Source: Lachnospiraceae bacterium (GTDB taxonomy: Bacteria; Bacillota; Clostridia; Lachnospirales; Lachnospiraceae). Taken from it: 64,000 nucleotides of DNA. The notes beneath the pieces were generated by a model. It searched no databases, had not been told where the DNA came from, and was given only the letters and a program-made list of their open reading frames with translations. Positions 18,392 through 27,029 of the stretch are shown in pieces. Location of the stretch: assembly GCA_910575075.1 (NCBI GenBank), contig CAJTCY010000018.1, forward strand, positions 49,359-113,358, in the 5' to 3' direction. Numbering within the stretch: the stretch's first letter is position 1; each line of letters starts with the position of its first letter. A program made the translations under genes and the position numbers.

Positions 18392-18451
18392 TATAATGAA
18401 TATTAAATAATTGCCATTTTCACTTGCCTAATTGTTCATTTACTGCGTCAG

Positions 18452-18520
18452 AAAACCTAGCCGTAGCCACCGCTACGCCGTCGTTTTTCTTCCTTGTATC
18501 TGAAACAATTATGCTGCGTG
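18452..18520. other. Structured non-coding sequence after flagellin
   Basis: An inner stem CGTAGC/GCTACG (18462-18467 with 18472-18477) and an outer AAAAC/GTTTT pairing (18452-18456 with 18483-18487) form a hairpin followed by TTTTTC. It is probably the first flagellin terminator. The flanks contain TGCGTCAG and CTGAAACAATTATGCTGCG, the latter sharing CAATTATGC with the 49-nt repeat at 43-91. The whole gap 18392-18861 has no gene that I can support. Confidence 0.45.
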
Positions 18521-18598
18521 AATATATCAAAGATTTAATTTTCATTATACTAGTCTTTAAAATTTAAAAATAACAGAAACTTAGATAATTCGATAATA

Positions 18599-18637
18599 TA
18601 GCCTGCCGGTTTGCGTGCGCAGGTCTGTGGCAGGCTA
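18599..18637 (+). terminator. Rho-independent terminator
   Basis: Arms TAGCCTGCC (18599-18607) and GGCAGGCTA (18629-18637) are perfectly complementary and are followed by TGTTATTTTAC. It insulates the flagellin transcript from the defence operon. Confidence 0.7.
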
Positions 18638-18822
18638 TGTTATTTTACATACAATTTCTTAAAAGGACAAGCTATTGTTTCATTCAATGATTGGTTTGTA
18701 GGCAGATCAGTCATCTTTTGTGACGGATTTTTGGAGAATTTTCCCGAAATATCTGAATATGGCTGAACTTTTTTGCTAAATTATGTAATTCTCTTTTTTC
18801 TCTGTTAATAATAATAATACAG

Positions 18823-18844
18823 TGTCATACTATAGAATATGACA
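18823..18844 (+). promoter_or_regulatory. Palindrome at the promoter of the RADAR-type operon
   Basis: Perfect arms TGTCATA (18823-18829) and TATGACA (18838-18844) flank an 8-nt centre that contains TATAGA, a possible -10 hexamer. The palindrome ends 17 nt before the first ATG of the operon, and GAGGGATG follows as ribosome site. This arrangement suits a repressor operator or a hairpin at the mRNA 5' end. Confidence 0.5.
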
Positions 18845-18861
18845 GAAAAGAGGGATGTCTT

Positions 18862-19086
18862 ATGGCAAGAATTGAATATTCAAGGCAAATTCAGAATATA
18901 GCCGGCGCTGTTTCGATCGATGAATATGAGCGCAGTCTTACAAGAATATCCCGGGAGATAGAGGAAGAAGATTATAAACGAAGAGCTCTCATGAGGAATG
19001 GCAAAAGGAGAAGCATGTTGGAAGAACTTGAGGATGTCAACATGCTGGGCAGTATTTTGTCGCCCTATGAATTGGTGAGGAAATAA
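18862..19086 (+). CDS. Unknown 74-residue protein leading the RADAR-type operon
   Basis: I do not recognise this protein. It is highly charged, mostly helical in composition, rich in Arg/Glu (REIEEEDYKRRALMRNGKRR region at about 31-50), and has no cysteine, signal peptide or membrane segment. It starts with a good GAGGG ribosome site and stops 22 nt before rdrA. It follows a terminator and its own promoter-like palindrome, so it belongs with the two defence genes rather than with flagellin. Known RADAR accessory genes encode membrane proteins (SLATT or Csx27-like), and this is neither. It might be a regulator, an adaptor or a sensor partner; a flagellar role is the alternative because of the neighbours. 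Confidence 0.75.
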   Translation: MARIEYSRQIQNIAGAVSIDEYERSLTRISREIEEEDYKRRALMRNGKRRSMLEELEDVNMLGSILSPYELVRK

Positions 19087-19108
19087 TTTAAATACAGGAG
19101 GAGAGATA

Positions 19109-22003
19109 ATGAGGGGAATATCACACAAAGTGGGCATAAAATTATTAAATGACGAGCAATTGTATAACACATTCCCGGGATTTGACGACTTATGGCGTAA
19201 AATTGAAGAATTCAAAGGGGCCGCTATTGGCCCCATGGATGAAAGACGTTATCAAGATACACTTATGTATGATAACGTCTTTTCTATTTTAGGGGAAAGA
19301 GGAACCGGGAAAACATCCGTGCTCTATACTTTGAAGGACAAAATCAGAGAAAAATATACCAGAGACATGGTATTTCCGATTATCATGCCGGAAATTATAC
19401 CAGAAGAATGTGATATTTTAGGTTGGATTCTGGCTGTAATCAGTGAAAAATTGGAGACTGAGCTTGAAGAGAAGAAATTACAGTATTCCCAAAAGTGCCA
19501 TGTTGGGGAACGGGATGAACTGCGCCAGAAACTGGAACGGATATGTGAACTGAGTTTTTCAGTAAAATATAATCCTGATTCAGAAAAATCATTTTATGAA
19601 GTGGTGAGTAATTCGGAAAGGCAGGCGCAGAATGCATTTGCTTTTGCAAGAGAGCTGACGGAATTTTGGTCAAAGCTTGCGAAATGGCTGCAAACGGTGG
19701 AGGGCAGCCCGGGCGAGACAGGAAATCCGATGATATATTTCTTCTTTGATGATGTGGATCTTGCGCCGGAGAGAGTAAATGATCTGTTTTCTGTGGTCAC
19801 CAAATATCTGGCACATCCTAATATCATTGTCATTATAACAGCGGATGAGAATCAGATTATGGAAGTGACGGAGATTAATATTACCAACCGGATGAATAAA
19901 CTGCCCAGGGAATGGCAGGAATATTTAGAGCGGAACAGCGGAGAGCCTATGTGGTTAGTTTATGGGGATGAGCCGGTACATATGAAACGTAAGAGCTATG
20001 AGAGCGCGAAAGCATATTTATTGAAAATACTGCCCACGTCTACGCGTTACTATCTGAAAGAATTCAACAAAATATCAGAAAAGCAGAATTTTATTATTGA
20101 AAATGACATTTCTCTTGATATGGCTTTGAAAAATCTGATATCTATGTTTTTTTCTGAAGAACCTTTTATCGAAGGGCGCGAACAGACTTCCTTCTATTTT
20201 CACTTTGTGGGAGATTCTTCGCGGAAAATGGGAAATGCATATTATATTATGCGTCAGTTCGTGGAAGGTGTTCTGCTTTTGGCAGAAAAAAGAAGGGGAC
20301 AGAATCGCATATCGGCAGAAAAATACAAGAAGAATTTATACGAAGCAGTCAAGCAGTTTATCACTCTGATTCTGCGTTCTAATACAGAAAAATTTGAAAA
20401 TATAGACGAGAAAGCCTTTGCAGACAGATTTTTCCTCTGCCAGTATAACCAGTGGGATATGTACGTGAATTATCGTATTATTACAGAACTTTATGGAAAA
20501 AACATGGATATGGAGAATGAACAGGCAGACGGATATATGGAAAAGAAGCAGATTTTTCTGGATATGTGTGTCGCGTTATATGCACTGGGATTTTTTATTG
20601 AGCATGTGCTGCTCTTGCTGAACCAAAGAGAGGCTCTCTCTATTTATGCAGAGAATCAGAGATACTATGCACAGAACGAGCTGGCACAGTTTCTGAATGA
20701 TAAAGTCTTCTTGAAAGGGAAAATGTTCCGAATGGATATGGAAATGGGAAGTTTTCTGGAACACTATGAAGAAGCATTCAAAGAATTAAATCGATTTTAT
20801 GGGTTTGACCGCAACAATGCAGGGCAAGTCTATGATTATTTTCATTGTTTTGACACGAAACAGTGGAGGGGAGATACCGATTTTGTAAAAAATCTGTTTT
20901 ATAAGGAACGGGTATGGTTTGAAAATATTCTGGGGATGGTTTCTATGGTGTATGAGAATATCTTTCTGTTTGGGAAGGAGCTGCCGGAGAAAACAGATTT
21001 GTGGAAACGGGAATTGGACATGGAATTTGTAAACCGGGTAAGAAACGACGTCAGGGAGAGAATAGAAAATTTTCTCTGTAAAAGAAGGCAGCTCAAACGG
21101 AAAAGCGATTTTGATATTTATGAACTGGACAAGGGATCAGAGAGAGAACAATTGTTTGAGAAAATTAAAGAGCAGGTTGATGAGCAGGACGGATATATTC
21201 TATTGGAAGATGTCTATGAATGCTGTCATAATGCTATTTTTGAGATAAAAGTTCTCCATGAAAGATGGATGTTTGAAATTGACATTGCAGATGTGAGATA
21301 TTACTGTTCAGATGCTACAGGGGAAATATTACATTTTCTATTGAATTATGCCGGGGAAATAGGAGAAGTTGAAAAATGCATGGAGGATATGAGAGACAGG
21401 CTGGAATCTCAGTATAAGCAGTTTGATTTGATTACTATTTTGAACAAAGAGAAGTATTTGGATAATGCCGGTATCATAGGAAACTCCAGAAGAGCGTCCT
21501 TCGGTTTATACCGGAACATGATTGAGGATTCTATGGAGGAGGGGAAGAGAATCGCCTATGATAACAGAATTTTGAACTTTGCAAGGGATGCAAAGAAGGT
21601 TCTGGAGAGAGAAGAAAATGCGCAGCTAAGCTCTGACCGGATAGAGCAGATATATTCCAATTATACAGTTCCCTATCACAATCTTATGGAGAGTGTGTCA
21701 ACATGCATAAGAAAAAGAAGTCTGGATACAGCTATTGATTTTTGTGTGGATGTGATCTGCTATACCTGTGTTGTGGAATGGTATATGGCGTGCAGATTAG
21801 AGTGGGCGGACCGAAGAGGGCAGGATTATTATTCAGGAAGATTAAAAGACGCCGGCGAGGAGGGAGAACAGCCTTATTATGCAGGGTTCTATCAGGCGTG
21901 CAAGGAGATTATGGATAACAAACAGGAGCAATGGATCGGAAATACATTTAAATCCATTATCCTGGAAGCAAGACGGGAGTATGTAGATCGTATTTTGAAT
22001 TAG
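19109..22003 (+). CDS. rdrA: RdrA-like NTPase (RADAR system)
   Basis: This 964-residue P-loop NTPase has Walker A GERGTGKTS at 62-70, Walker B YFFFDDVD at 210-217 and a sensor-1-like strand IIVIITADENQ around 239-249. The remaining 700 residues are helical and charged. Size, KAP/STAND-like N-terminal NTPase and direct linkage to a ~930-residue adenosine deaminase match RdrA of RADAR. In characterised RADAR systems RdrA forms a ring-shaped assembly that works with RdrB to trigger adenosine/ATP deamination during phage infection. CAGGAGGAGAG precedes the ATG. No SLATT or Csx27-type gene accompanies it here. The assignment combines motifs and gene pairing; the sequence divergence from known members is not measured. 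Confidence 0.85.
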   Translation: MRGISHKVGIKLLNDEQLYNTFPGFDDLWRKIEEFKGAAIGPMDERRYQDTLMYDNVFSILGERGTGKTSVLYTLKDKIREKYTRDMVFPIIMPEIIPEECDILGWILAVISEKLETELEEKKLQYSQKCHVGERDELRQKLERICELSFSVKYNPDSEKSFYEVVSNSERQAQNAFAFARELTEFWSKLAKWLQTVEGSPGETGNPMIYFFFDDVDLAPERVNDLFSVVTKYLAHPNIIVIITADENQIMEVTEINITNRMNKLPREWQEYLERNSGEPMWLVYGDEPVHMKRKSYESAKAYLLKILPTSTRYYLKEFNKISEKQNFIIENDISLDMALKNLISMFFSEEPFIEGREQTSFYFHFVGDSSRKMGNAYYIMRQFVEGVLLLAEKRRGQNRISAEKYKKNLYEAVKQFITLILRSNTEKFENIDEKAFADRFFLCQYNQWDMYVNYRIITELYGKNMDMENEQADGYMEKKQIFLDMCVALYALGFFIEHVLLLLNQREALSIYAENQRYYAQNELAQFLNDKVFLKGKMFRMDMEMGSFLEHYEEAFKELNRFYGFDRNNAGQVYDYFHCFDTKQWRGDTDFVKNLFYKERVWFENILGMVSMVYENIFLFGKELPEKTDLWKRELDMEFVNRVRNDVRERIENFLCKRRQLKRKSDFDIYELDKGSEREQLFEKIKEQVDEQDGYILLEDVYECCHNAIFEIKVLHERWMFEIDIADVRYYCSDATGEILHFLLNYAGEIGEVEKCMEDMRDRLESQYKQFDLITILNKEKYLDNAGIIGNSRRASFGLYRNMIEDSMEEGKRIAYDNRILNFARDAKKVLEREENAQLSSDRIEQIYSNYTVPYHNLMESVSTCIRKRSLDTAIDFCVDVICYTCVVEWYMACRLEWADRRGQDYYSGRLKDAGEEGEQPYYAGFYQACKEIMDNKQEQWIGNTFKSIILEARREYVDRILN

Positions 22004-22013
22004 AGGGTGTAAA

Positions 22014-24809
22014 TTGAACAAGTACAGATTAAATCAGATATTGGAGATATTGACATTTCCTTATACAGATATGAAACTTATCAGAAAGGATTTGCTCGCA
22101 GAAAGGGAAAATGCTTATTGTGCATTTTTGGACAGCACAAAGATTTTTAACATCAAAAGGCGGAATGAATACTCAAAAAGATATGAAAAAGCCCATAGGG
22201 ATTTTGGCAAATACTTATGCAGCTGCTGTACGGGGATTCCCAAATCTCTGGATGATGTATTATTGATTGGGGAAAAATTTTTCCCGCACAAAGTAATCCT
22301 GGAGAAAATGGAATCTGTTTGCCAGAAAGCCTGCCGTAAGGACATGGTTATGGAATATTATATGGAGAACATTTTTCAAATTGCTTATTCTCTGCTGACT
22401 TCATGGGATGGAGTGGTCTCCATAAGGACCTGGAACAGCGGCTCAGAGGTGGGGAGTGAAACGGATATTCTTGGTACATACGACGTTTTTGATAAAGTGG
22501 AAATATGGAACACTTTGACGAGAATTGTGACGCCGGATCTATTGATTGCGGCATTTGTCTGCATGAACGGCAGTAAGCTGCAGATGCTTTACGGTCAGGG
22601 AGCCAGTATTTCACTGGCGGACAAGCTGCTGATGCGCAATTTGGAGAAAGGGACGGCAGAAACGCATTTGCATATCAATGTTTCCAGTGACTATCTGATG
22701 CTTTGGGAAAAATCCATGAATTTTACTGTCTGGAGAGAGGGAATTTCCCATTCTGAAAGCAGATTTAACAATTACGATTACGTTTTATTCCATGTATCTG
22801 TGTACCGTTGTCTGACGGCATATTTTTTGGAGGGATTTGCCGGTGAATCTTATGGAGATTATATCAGCAATGAATTTGATGAAGTTGTTGGAAGCATGGA
22901 GAATCCGGAGATAAATTTGTGGAAAAACAGAGAGGACCAGTGCACCTATTTTGAAAAAGTTCAAAAAAGGCTTCGAAATATTTTTGAAAAACCTCTGGAT
23001 ACAGAAGAGATGGGAGAAAGAGATGTTTTGTACAGCATTCTCTACGAAGAATATGAGCATCTTGGAACCAGTGCGGAATATATTTTTCTGGTGAAAGCGC
23101 TGACTTATATAAAGGAGAAGCGGGACATTGAATTTATCAGGCTTTTCCTGCAGTATATCAGAATAAAAAATACATTTTTTTCAAAGATATTTCAGAGAAA
23201 CAGCATACAGGGACTGAACTGGTTCCACGAGCATTATTCCCGGACTTCTGCTTCCTTCAGGCGATGGATGTCCGAGGAGAGTCTCTGGAATTACATTTTG
23301 CATACGCAGGTGAATATGAAGACATTGAAGAAACTGGAATTTCGAATGTCTGTAGATTTAGATCTGAAATTTTATGATTCTGACAATCAAACGGCTGAGC
23401 TGGAAGTACAGAAAGAAATTTTAAAAGGTATCAGAAGATTTCTGGTAAATTATAAAAAATATATTGCTGGAAGAAAACAAGCCCCGACCATTGGAATTGT
23501 ACTGCATTTTAGCAAGAGAAAATATCTTGATAATGTTTCTGGATTTTTTTGCTGGCGGCTTATCGATGAACCACGGCTGTATGACAGCCAGCATAAAATT
23601 GCCTTGAGGAGAAAGTATGTATACATTGCGAAGGCAGTTGCGGCAATCCGAAATGAGATCTCATATCTGGATGAATATCTGGTGGGAGTGGATGTGGCTT
23701 CGGATGAGAATGCGGCGGAACCATGGCTGTTTACGCCCGCTTACCATGAAGTGAGGAAAGGGAATAATGCCGCTCTGGTCAAATTTATTGCGGAAGAAAA
23801 TATCTATAAGCATATTAATAGCATTGGTCTGACGTATCATGTGGGAGAGGATTACAGGCATATATTGTCTGGTTTGCGCCATATAGATGAAGTGGTGGAG
23901 AAATATCATTATAGGGCCTGTGACAGAATTGGGCATGGAATAGCATTGGGGGTGGATGTTGATGATTGGGCAGGTAATAACCGTAATGTCATTATCCCAC
24001 TGGGAGAATATTTAGATAATCTTCTCTGGATTTGGGGGCTTGTAGTCGAGAATAGATATGAACTGCCGGTTTCGGCTTATGCGTTGGAAGGGAAAATTCT
24101 GCAGATCGCATCGCAAATCTACACACATATGGCTGGTATGACGGTACATGTCTTGTATCAGGCATACCAGGAGAAATTTAAAAGAAATTTTACGGAGCGT
24201 TTTCGGCAGTATAACAGGGAAATGGAAGAAAAAGAATCATCTGCAAAAATTCAGGGTAAATGCTTATATCGCGATTATGACAGCTGCCACGTCGAATTAT
24301 GGGATGCTTTTAAAATAGTATGCACTTATTTTTGTCCGGTTTATGAAGAAAAGTATAACCAGGTAATATGGCTTGAAATCACTGGAGAAGACGTAAAGCT
24401 GTTAAAAGCACTGCAGAATTATATGAAGGATAAAATTCAGAGAAAAGGAATCTATATTGAGACAAATCCCACCTCAAATCTTGCAATTGGAGAGATTGAA
24501 AGCTTGTACAGCCATTATATCTTGAATCTGAACACTTTGACAGATGTACAGCCAAAACACAATATTATGGTCACCGTGAATTCGGATGACCCAATGGTTT
24601 TTAATACAAATGTGGAGAATGAGCTGGCATATATGTATCATGGACTGCTCTCTGCGGGCTATGACTCTAAAACTGTGTTGGAATGGATTGATAAAGTGAG
24701 AGAGTATGGCATGGAAAGCAGTTTTATTAAGAAAGTAAAAAGCGTTGAAGAAATGAGAAAAGAAATAGGCATCATGGAACAGGAAATAGAAAAATTTCTC
24801 AAAAAATAA
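22014..24809 (+). CDS. rdrB: RdrB-like adenosine deaminase (RADAR system)
   Basis: This 931-residue protein has all active-site motifs of the metal-dependent adenosine deaminase fold: HLH at 218-220, HVGE at 609-612, RIGHG with H641 and NSDDP at 856-860. The fold is greatly enlarged compared with a housekeeping adenosine deaminase (~340 residues), mainly by an insert between the first and second metal motifs. This is the expected layout for RdrB, which forms large shells and deaminates adenosine or ATP during infection. The start is TTG 22014, with GAGGGTG at 22004-22010 and only 10 nt after the rdrA stop, so the two are co-transcribed. All metal ligands and catalytic Glu/Asp appear intact, which argues for an active enzyme. 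Confidence 0.88.
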   Translation: MNKYRLNQILEILTFPYTDMKLIRKDLLAERENAYCAFLDSTKIFNIKRRNEYSKRYEKAHRDFGKYLCSCCTGIPKSLDDVLLIGEKFFPHKVILEKMESVCQKACRKDMVMEYYMENIFQIAYSLLTSWDGVVSIRTWNSGSEVGSETDILGTYDVFDKVEIWNTLTRIVTPDLLIAAFVCMNGSKLQMLYGQGASISLADKLLMRNLEKGTAETHLHINVSSDYLMLWEKSMNFTVWREGISHSESRFNNYDYVLFHVSVYRCLTAYFLEGFAGESYGDYISNEFDEVVGSMENPEINLWKNREDQCTYFEKVQKRLRNIFEKPLDTEEMGERDVLYSILYEEYEHLGTSAEYIFLVKALTYIKEKRDIEFIRLFLQYIRIKNTFFSKIFQRNSIQGLNWFHEHYSRTSASFRRWMSEESLWNYILHTQVNMKTLKKLEFRMSVDLDLKFYDSDNQTAELEVQKEILKGIRRFLVNYKKYIAGRKQAPTIGIVLHFSKRKYLDNVSGFFCWRLIDEPRLYDSQHKIALRRKYVYIAKAVAAIRNEISYLDEYLVGVDVASDENAAEPWLFTPAYHEVRKGNNAALVKFIAEENIYKHINSIGLTYHVGEDYRHILSGLRHIDEVVEKYHYRACDRIGHGIALGVDVDDWAGNNRNVIIPLGEYLDNLLWIWGLVVENRYELPVSAYALEGKILQIASQIYTHMAGMTVHVLYQAYQEKFKRNFTERFRQYNREMEEKESSAKIQGKCLYRDYDSCHVELWDAFKIVCTYFCPVYEEKYNQVIWLEITGEDVKLLKALQNYMKDKIQRKGIYIETNPTSNLAIGEIESLYSHYILNLNTLTDVQPKHNIMVTVNSDDPMVFNTNVENELAYMYHGLLSAGYDSKTVLEWIDKVREYGMESSFIKKVKSVEEMRKEIGIMEQEIEKFLKK

Positions 24810-24840
24810 TTGTTTTACCTAAACAGATAGATAAAAATAA

Positions 24841-24940
24841 GGAGCTGTCATAATACAACAGTCAAATACAATATATTTTCAAAAACGAAATGTTACTTGT
24901 ATATTGTATCTGATGCTGTTTATGGAACAGCTCCTTTTAT
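24841..24940. repeat. Long imperfect inverted repeat after rdrB
   Basis: Arms 24841-24874 and 24901-24934 are inverted copies of each other with a few mismatches and small gaps, beginning GGAGCTGT and ending ACAGCTCC, around a ~26-nt centre. An AT-rich TTTTATT follows. It lies between the convergent rdrB and FliD-like genes and may serve as a two-way terminator, but the arm length is also compatible with a MITE-like remnant. The 24810-25000 gap contains no gene. Confidence 0.6.
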
Positions 24941-25000
24941 TCCTGCGAGTAATGAGGAAAATAGCCATGCTTGCATGGATATTTTGGCGAAATCAAATGA

Positions 25001-26299
25001 TTAACAATACTCATCCATCATCATACCTGAATAAATGGAGGTAATGTAAGGAGTGACAAATGTTTTGCCGGGGTTTTTATAAGTTACTAAAACTTTATCA
25101 ACATAGCGCATTGGGTCCAGCGAAGCATTGTTTGCCTTCATATTCAGCAGGTTTTTAAAATCGTTGAGGACAGAGAGTCTTTCCTCATAATTCTCACTGG
25201 ATACAGTTTCAGATAGTATATCGTCGTCTATGGATATTTCACCGTTGTCTGATACCATAAGCCCTATGTTTTCCAGACTCTTCTGATAAGCAAAGGCGGT
25301 TCCACTCATATCCCGGTATAACTGTACACTTTGAGGCTGCGTCATGGAATATTTATTTGCAGTATGCAGGACAGAATTATAAGAATTCACCAAAGTCTGA
25401 ATATTTTCTGCCATAGCGTCTGCGTTGGTTTTAAAACCGATCACAGCAGGTTCACCCTCAGGGCTGGTGCCATGAAGGGATAATTCAAAATCATTATCCA
25501 GCAGAAACGTATTTTCATAGGCCATTTGCTCTGTGCCGTTTAAGAGAAAGACAGCATTCTGTGCATCCTGCGCCACATGGTCAATGCCAAGGGCATCAAT
25601 GGCAGACATGGAATCATGGTTGCCTTGAGGAGAAATAGAAAACAGGAAACTATCATTCGGATTGATACCTGTTGCCAATGATTCAATCTGCAGAGCGCTT
25701 AATCCGTCGGCATTTTCTACAACAGCCGCTTTCAGACCGATATCTGCGTTGGTAATCAGGTTGGCAAGCTTATTCTGTGTGGAAAAATTGGTATCTTCAG
25801 GGTTGATGGTAAACTGAAATTCATACGCAGATGTACTGTTCTCCAAATCAAAAGAGTAGGTGCCAGGTTTTAAATTCAAGCGATTCTTATCTAAAAAAGA
25901 ACCCTGGTTAATCTGCGGAGAAGCCAGTTGTCGAACCTCGACATAAAAGTTCTCCATATTGTCAGAAGAATGATTGTTTCCCAGATAGTCAGCTGAGATT
26001 ACATCCTCCTGAGAGGAAAAAGCAAGCTTTTTCTGAAATGCATTTCCGATCCCTTCTTCTGCATCAGAAAGAGAAGCAACTACATTCTTAATCATGCGGG
26101 TGCTTTCCTTGATGTCGATGGCAAATTTCTGGACATCCTCTGAACGCTTTATCTTATACAAAGGGGAATCTTTGTTAATTTTTACAATGTTATTATAGAT
26201 TGATCGCAGTTCACTTTTTTTATGCGAATCATAACGGGAAGTCGACTGTTTGGCGTAAGTGCTCAAATAATAATTGTAAGCGGTGTCAATTGTCGGCAT
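25001..26299 (-). CDS. FliD-like flagellar cap protein
   Basis: This 432-residue secreted-type protein resembles FliD/HAP2, the filament cap. Features are an N-terminal helical region, an EVRQLASPQ segment near 120, as seen where FliD first strand begins, a beta-rich centre with an AAVVENADGLSALQIES stretch, and a C-terminal helical part (LVNSYNSVLHTANKY, then GLMVSDNGEISID). The C-terminus is shorter than in typical FliD proteins. AAAGGAGGGG precedes ATG and a sigma-28-type promoter lies upstream. With the flagellin gene it brackets the RADAR-type operon, which suggests that the defence genes were inserted in a flagellar locus. Confidence 0.75.
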   Translation of the reverse strand: MPTIDTAYNYYLSTYAKQSTSRYDSHKKSELRSIYNNIVKINKDSPLYKIKRSEDVQKFAIDIKESTRMIKNVVASLSDAEEGIGNAFQKKLAFSSQEDVISADYLGNNHSSDNMENFYVEVRQLASPQINQGSFLDKNRLNLKPGTYSFDLENSTSAYEFQFTINPEDTNFSTQNKLANLITNADIGLKAAVVENADGLSALQIESLATGINPNDSFLFSISPQGNHDSMSAIDALGIDHVAQDAQNAVFLLNGTEQMAYENTFLLDNDFELSLHGTSPEGEPAVIGFKTNADAMAENIQTLVNSYNSVLHTANKYSMTQPQSVQLYRDMSGTAFAYQKSLENIGLMVSDNGEISIDDDILSETVSSENYEERLSVLNDFKNLLNMKANNASLDPMRYVDKVLVTYKNPGKTFVTPYITSIYSGMMMDEYC

Positions 26300-26371
26300 G
26301 AAAATCCCCTCCTTTCATCCGTGAAATCGTGCAGCGCACGGGGGTACAAATACTCCATGTATTTGACATGT

Positions 26372-26398
26372 ATATCGGATGTTTATGGTACTTTCTTA
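26372..26398 (-). promoter_or_regulatory. Sigma-28 (SigD/FliA)-type promoter for the FliD-like gene
   Basis: Read on the minus strand, TAAGAAAG is followed after exactly 11 nt by TCCGATAT, close to the consensus TAAAGTTT-N11-GCCGATAA. It lies 73 nt upstream of the FliD-like start codon, which supports a late flagellar regulon for that gene. Confidence 0.7.
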
Positions 26399-26474
26399 AC
26401 AGTAAAATAAGAGAAATTATAAAAAATTTATAAAATTGCTTATTAAATATGAAAGTTCTGGAAGGAAAAAGATG

Positions 26475-26503
26475 TTGACGATACGCTGATAGTGTGCTAT
26501 AGT
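26475..26503 (+). promoter_or_regulatory. Promoter of the rpmG-secE-nusG unit
   Basis: TTGACG (26475-26480) and TATAGT (26498-26503) are spaced by 17 nt, 66 nt before the rpmG start. This is a sigma-A promoter. Confidence 0.75.
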
Positions 26504-26569
26504 AGACTAGCGATGGAAGTAGGTCTTTTTTTTATGCCTAAAATTAGAAATTAAGTGGAGGTGGAAGTT

Positions 26570-26719
26570 GTGCGCACTAGAATTACACTGGCATGTACGG
26601 AATGCAAACGCCGTAATTATAACATGACCAAAGATAAGAAAGCTCATCCAGACAGAATGGAGACAAAGAAATATTGTCGGTTCTGCCGGACACACACATT
26701 ACACAAAGAAACCAAGTAA
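26570..26719 (+). CDS. rpmG: 50S ribosomal protein L33
   Basis: This 49-residue protein starts with GTG at 26570 behind GGAGGTGG. It has [14 protein letters not shown] and a second YCRFC pair, so the four zinc-binding cysteines of the C+ form of L33 are present. It is the usual first gene before secE and nusG in Clostridia. Its short length is normal for the family. Confidence 0.95.
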   Translation: MRTRITLACTECKRRNYNMTKDKKAHPDRMETKKYCRFCRTHTLHKETK

Positions 26720-26806
26720 CAGAGCAGAGTGAAGGAAGTGAAAGGTTGGACAGATGTTCACCCATCCCTGTAATTCAGGCGCAAGCGTGCGCCATAGGAG
26801 GTAAAA

Positions 26807-27013
26807 ATGGGAGAAAGTAAAACAGAAAAAGCTCCAAAGACGAGCTGGTTCACTGGTCTTAAGGCGGAATTTGACAAAATTATCTGGCCAGACAAGAAAT
26901 CACTTAGCAGACAGACAGCGGCAGTAGTAGCTGTTTCTATTGTCTTGGGTCTTATCATTGCCGTATTAGATGTTATCATTAAATATGGCGTAGATGCCCT
27001 GGTAAAATTATAG
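26807..27013 (+). CDS. secE: Preprotein translocase subunit SecE
   Basis: This 68-residue protein is the single-spanning SecE of Gram-positive bacteria, part of the SecYEG channel. The conserved amphipathic segment LKAEFDKIIWPDKKSL precedes a membrane helix at about 41-60 (VVAVSIVLGLIIAVLDVII). GGAGG precedes the ATG. nusG follows after 16 nt, the usual arrangement. Confidence 0.95.
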   Translation: MGESKTEKAPKTSWFTGLKAEFDKIIWPDKKSLSRQTAAVVAVSIVLGLIIAVLDVIIKYGVDALVKL

Positions 27014-27029
27014 GAGGCATAGGTGATTT

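Noticed and set aside
18862..19086. SLATT or Csx27-like RADAR accessory protein
   Set aside because: The 74-residue product has no hydrophobic segment that could span a membrane.
22014..24809. Ordinary adenosine deaminase of purine salvage
   Set aside because: The protein is nearly three times too long and is co-transcribed with an RdrA-like NTPase.
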